The translations under genes were made by a program, and so were the position numbers. 64,000 bases of DNA from Actinomycetota bacterium (lineage in GTDB: Bacteria; Actinomycetota; Actinomycetes; S36-B12; CAIYMF01): the NCBI GenBank assembly GCA_026393115.1, contig JAPLAU010000015.1, forward strand, positions 17,781 to 81,780, in the 5' to 3' direction. The number at the start of each line of letters is the position of its first letter. Within the stretch, counting starts at the first letter, position 1. This document shows positions 63,870 through 64,000 of this stretch, one piece after another. The notes beneath the pieces were generated by a model, which did not search any database, was not told where the DNA came from, and saw only the letters and a list, made by a program, of their open reading frames with translations.

Positions 63870-64000
63870 GTTCTAGGGAGTGATGCAACACCCTGAGCGT
63901 GGAGGGGTGCTGTTGTGGGTGGTCGTTGGTTGGGTCGTGATGTGGAGCGGGTGTTCTGGGCGGGGATCCGTTCGGGGTTGACGATCGTGGAGGCCGCTGC
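63870..64000 (+). mobile_element. Left end of an IS30-like insertion sequence (cut by window edge)
   Basis: The element is recognised from its transposase start at 63915. The segment GTGATGCAACACCC (about 63881-63894) resembles the terminal repeats with a GTTGCA core of actinobacterial IS30-type elements in reverse orientation. The exact left boundary cannot be fixed without the right end; 63870 is an estimate. Confidence 0.55.
63915..64000 (+). CDS. IS30 family transposase, N-terminal fragment (cut by window edge)
   Basis: Only 28 codons are present. The GTG frame reads GGRWLGRDVERVFWAG and then IRSGLTIVEAA, which matches the start of actinobacterial IS30 transposases (helix-turn-helix domain, GRxLxxxxRxxFWxGIRxGLT). 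GGAGGGG lies upstream. The catalytic DDE domain is outside the window, so intactness cannot be judged. Confidence 0.7.
   Translation, partial: MGGRWLGRDVERVFWAGIRSGLTIVEAA

Overview
The window is G+C-rich, gene-dense DNA of an actinomycete type (Actinomycetota). Evidence: many GTG starts and ATGA/GTGA/TGATG gene overlaps, a GTP-type PEP carboxykinase, DUF3040, DUF2510 and DUF3048 proteins, an OmpR/histidine-kinase pair of actinobacterial layout, IclR control of hut genes, and heteromeric FadE-like acyl-CoA dehydrogenases. I cannot name the genus. I saw no rRNA, tRNA or CRISPR; one IS30-like transposase is cut by the right edge.

Bases 1-26775 form a large acyl-CoA catabolic island. Block A (1-6107): a TetR regulator and an acyl-CoA ligase on the minus strand, divergent from an APH-fold kinase, an ACAD11-like acyl-CoA dehydrogenase, an enoyl-CoA hydratase and a nitronate-monooxygenase-type flavoprotein. 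Block B (6135-8345, minus): HSD10-like SDR, a crotonase and a second TetR regulator. Block C (8569-26775, plus, interrupted by one minus-strand metallo-beta-lactamase-fold gene): acyl-CoA ligase, a two-subunit acyl-CoA dehydrogenase, thiolase, a 4-hydroxybutyryl-CoA-dehydratase-like [4Fe-4S]/FAD enzyme, alpha-methylacyl-CoA racemase, two cyclase-family hydrolases, a fused 2-oxoacid dehydrogenase E1, crotonase, 3-hydroxyacyl-CoA dehydrogenase, PanE-like reductase, beta-keto acid cleavage enzyme, gamma-carbonic anhydrase, a DUF6282 hydrolase and a Dabb protein. Blocks A and C each hold an enzyme set known for removing a 4-hydroxyl group from an acyl-CoA, by two different chemistries (phosphorylation-elimination and ketyl-radical dehydration). 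The substrate is unknown; this is the best candidate here for an undescribed pathway.

Bases 26832-36250 are housekeeping and accessory genes: HxlR/DoxX pair, DUF3040, DUF2461, PLDc_N, a DUF3048 lipoprotein, an FMN alpha-hydroxyacid oxidase, a Cache-HAMP sensor without an output domain, a Ca2+/cation antiporter-like protein, a DUF4239 membrane protein and a class III aminotransferase. Bases 36255-41527 are the histidine utilisation genes hutU-hutI-hutH with a divergent IclR regulator. Then come an acyl-CoA dehydrogenase with DUF302, a secreted three-repeat protein, a two-component system followed by a CstR-like repressor with its own palindromic operator, a DUF2510 protein, a MoxR-DUF58-VWA operon, an EamA transporter, and a four-gene overlapping run of GNAT, glycerol-kinase-like and two FAD dehydrogenases (a glp-like trio).

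The right end (56344-64000) carries a ClC channel, a PLDc_N/SHOCT protein, a secreted beta-helix protein, a membrane-anchored alpha/beta hydrolase, pckG, and the start of an IS30-like element about 240 bases after pckG. Function assignments come from motifs and family resemblance read by eye; no database search was run.
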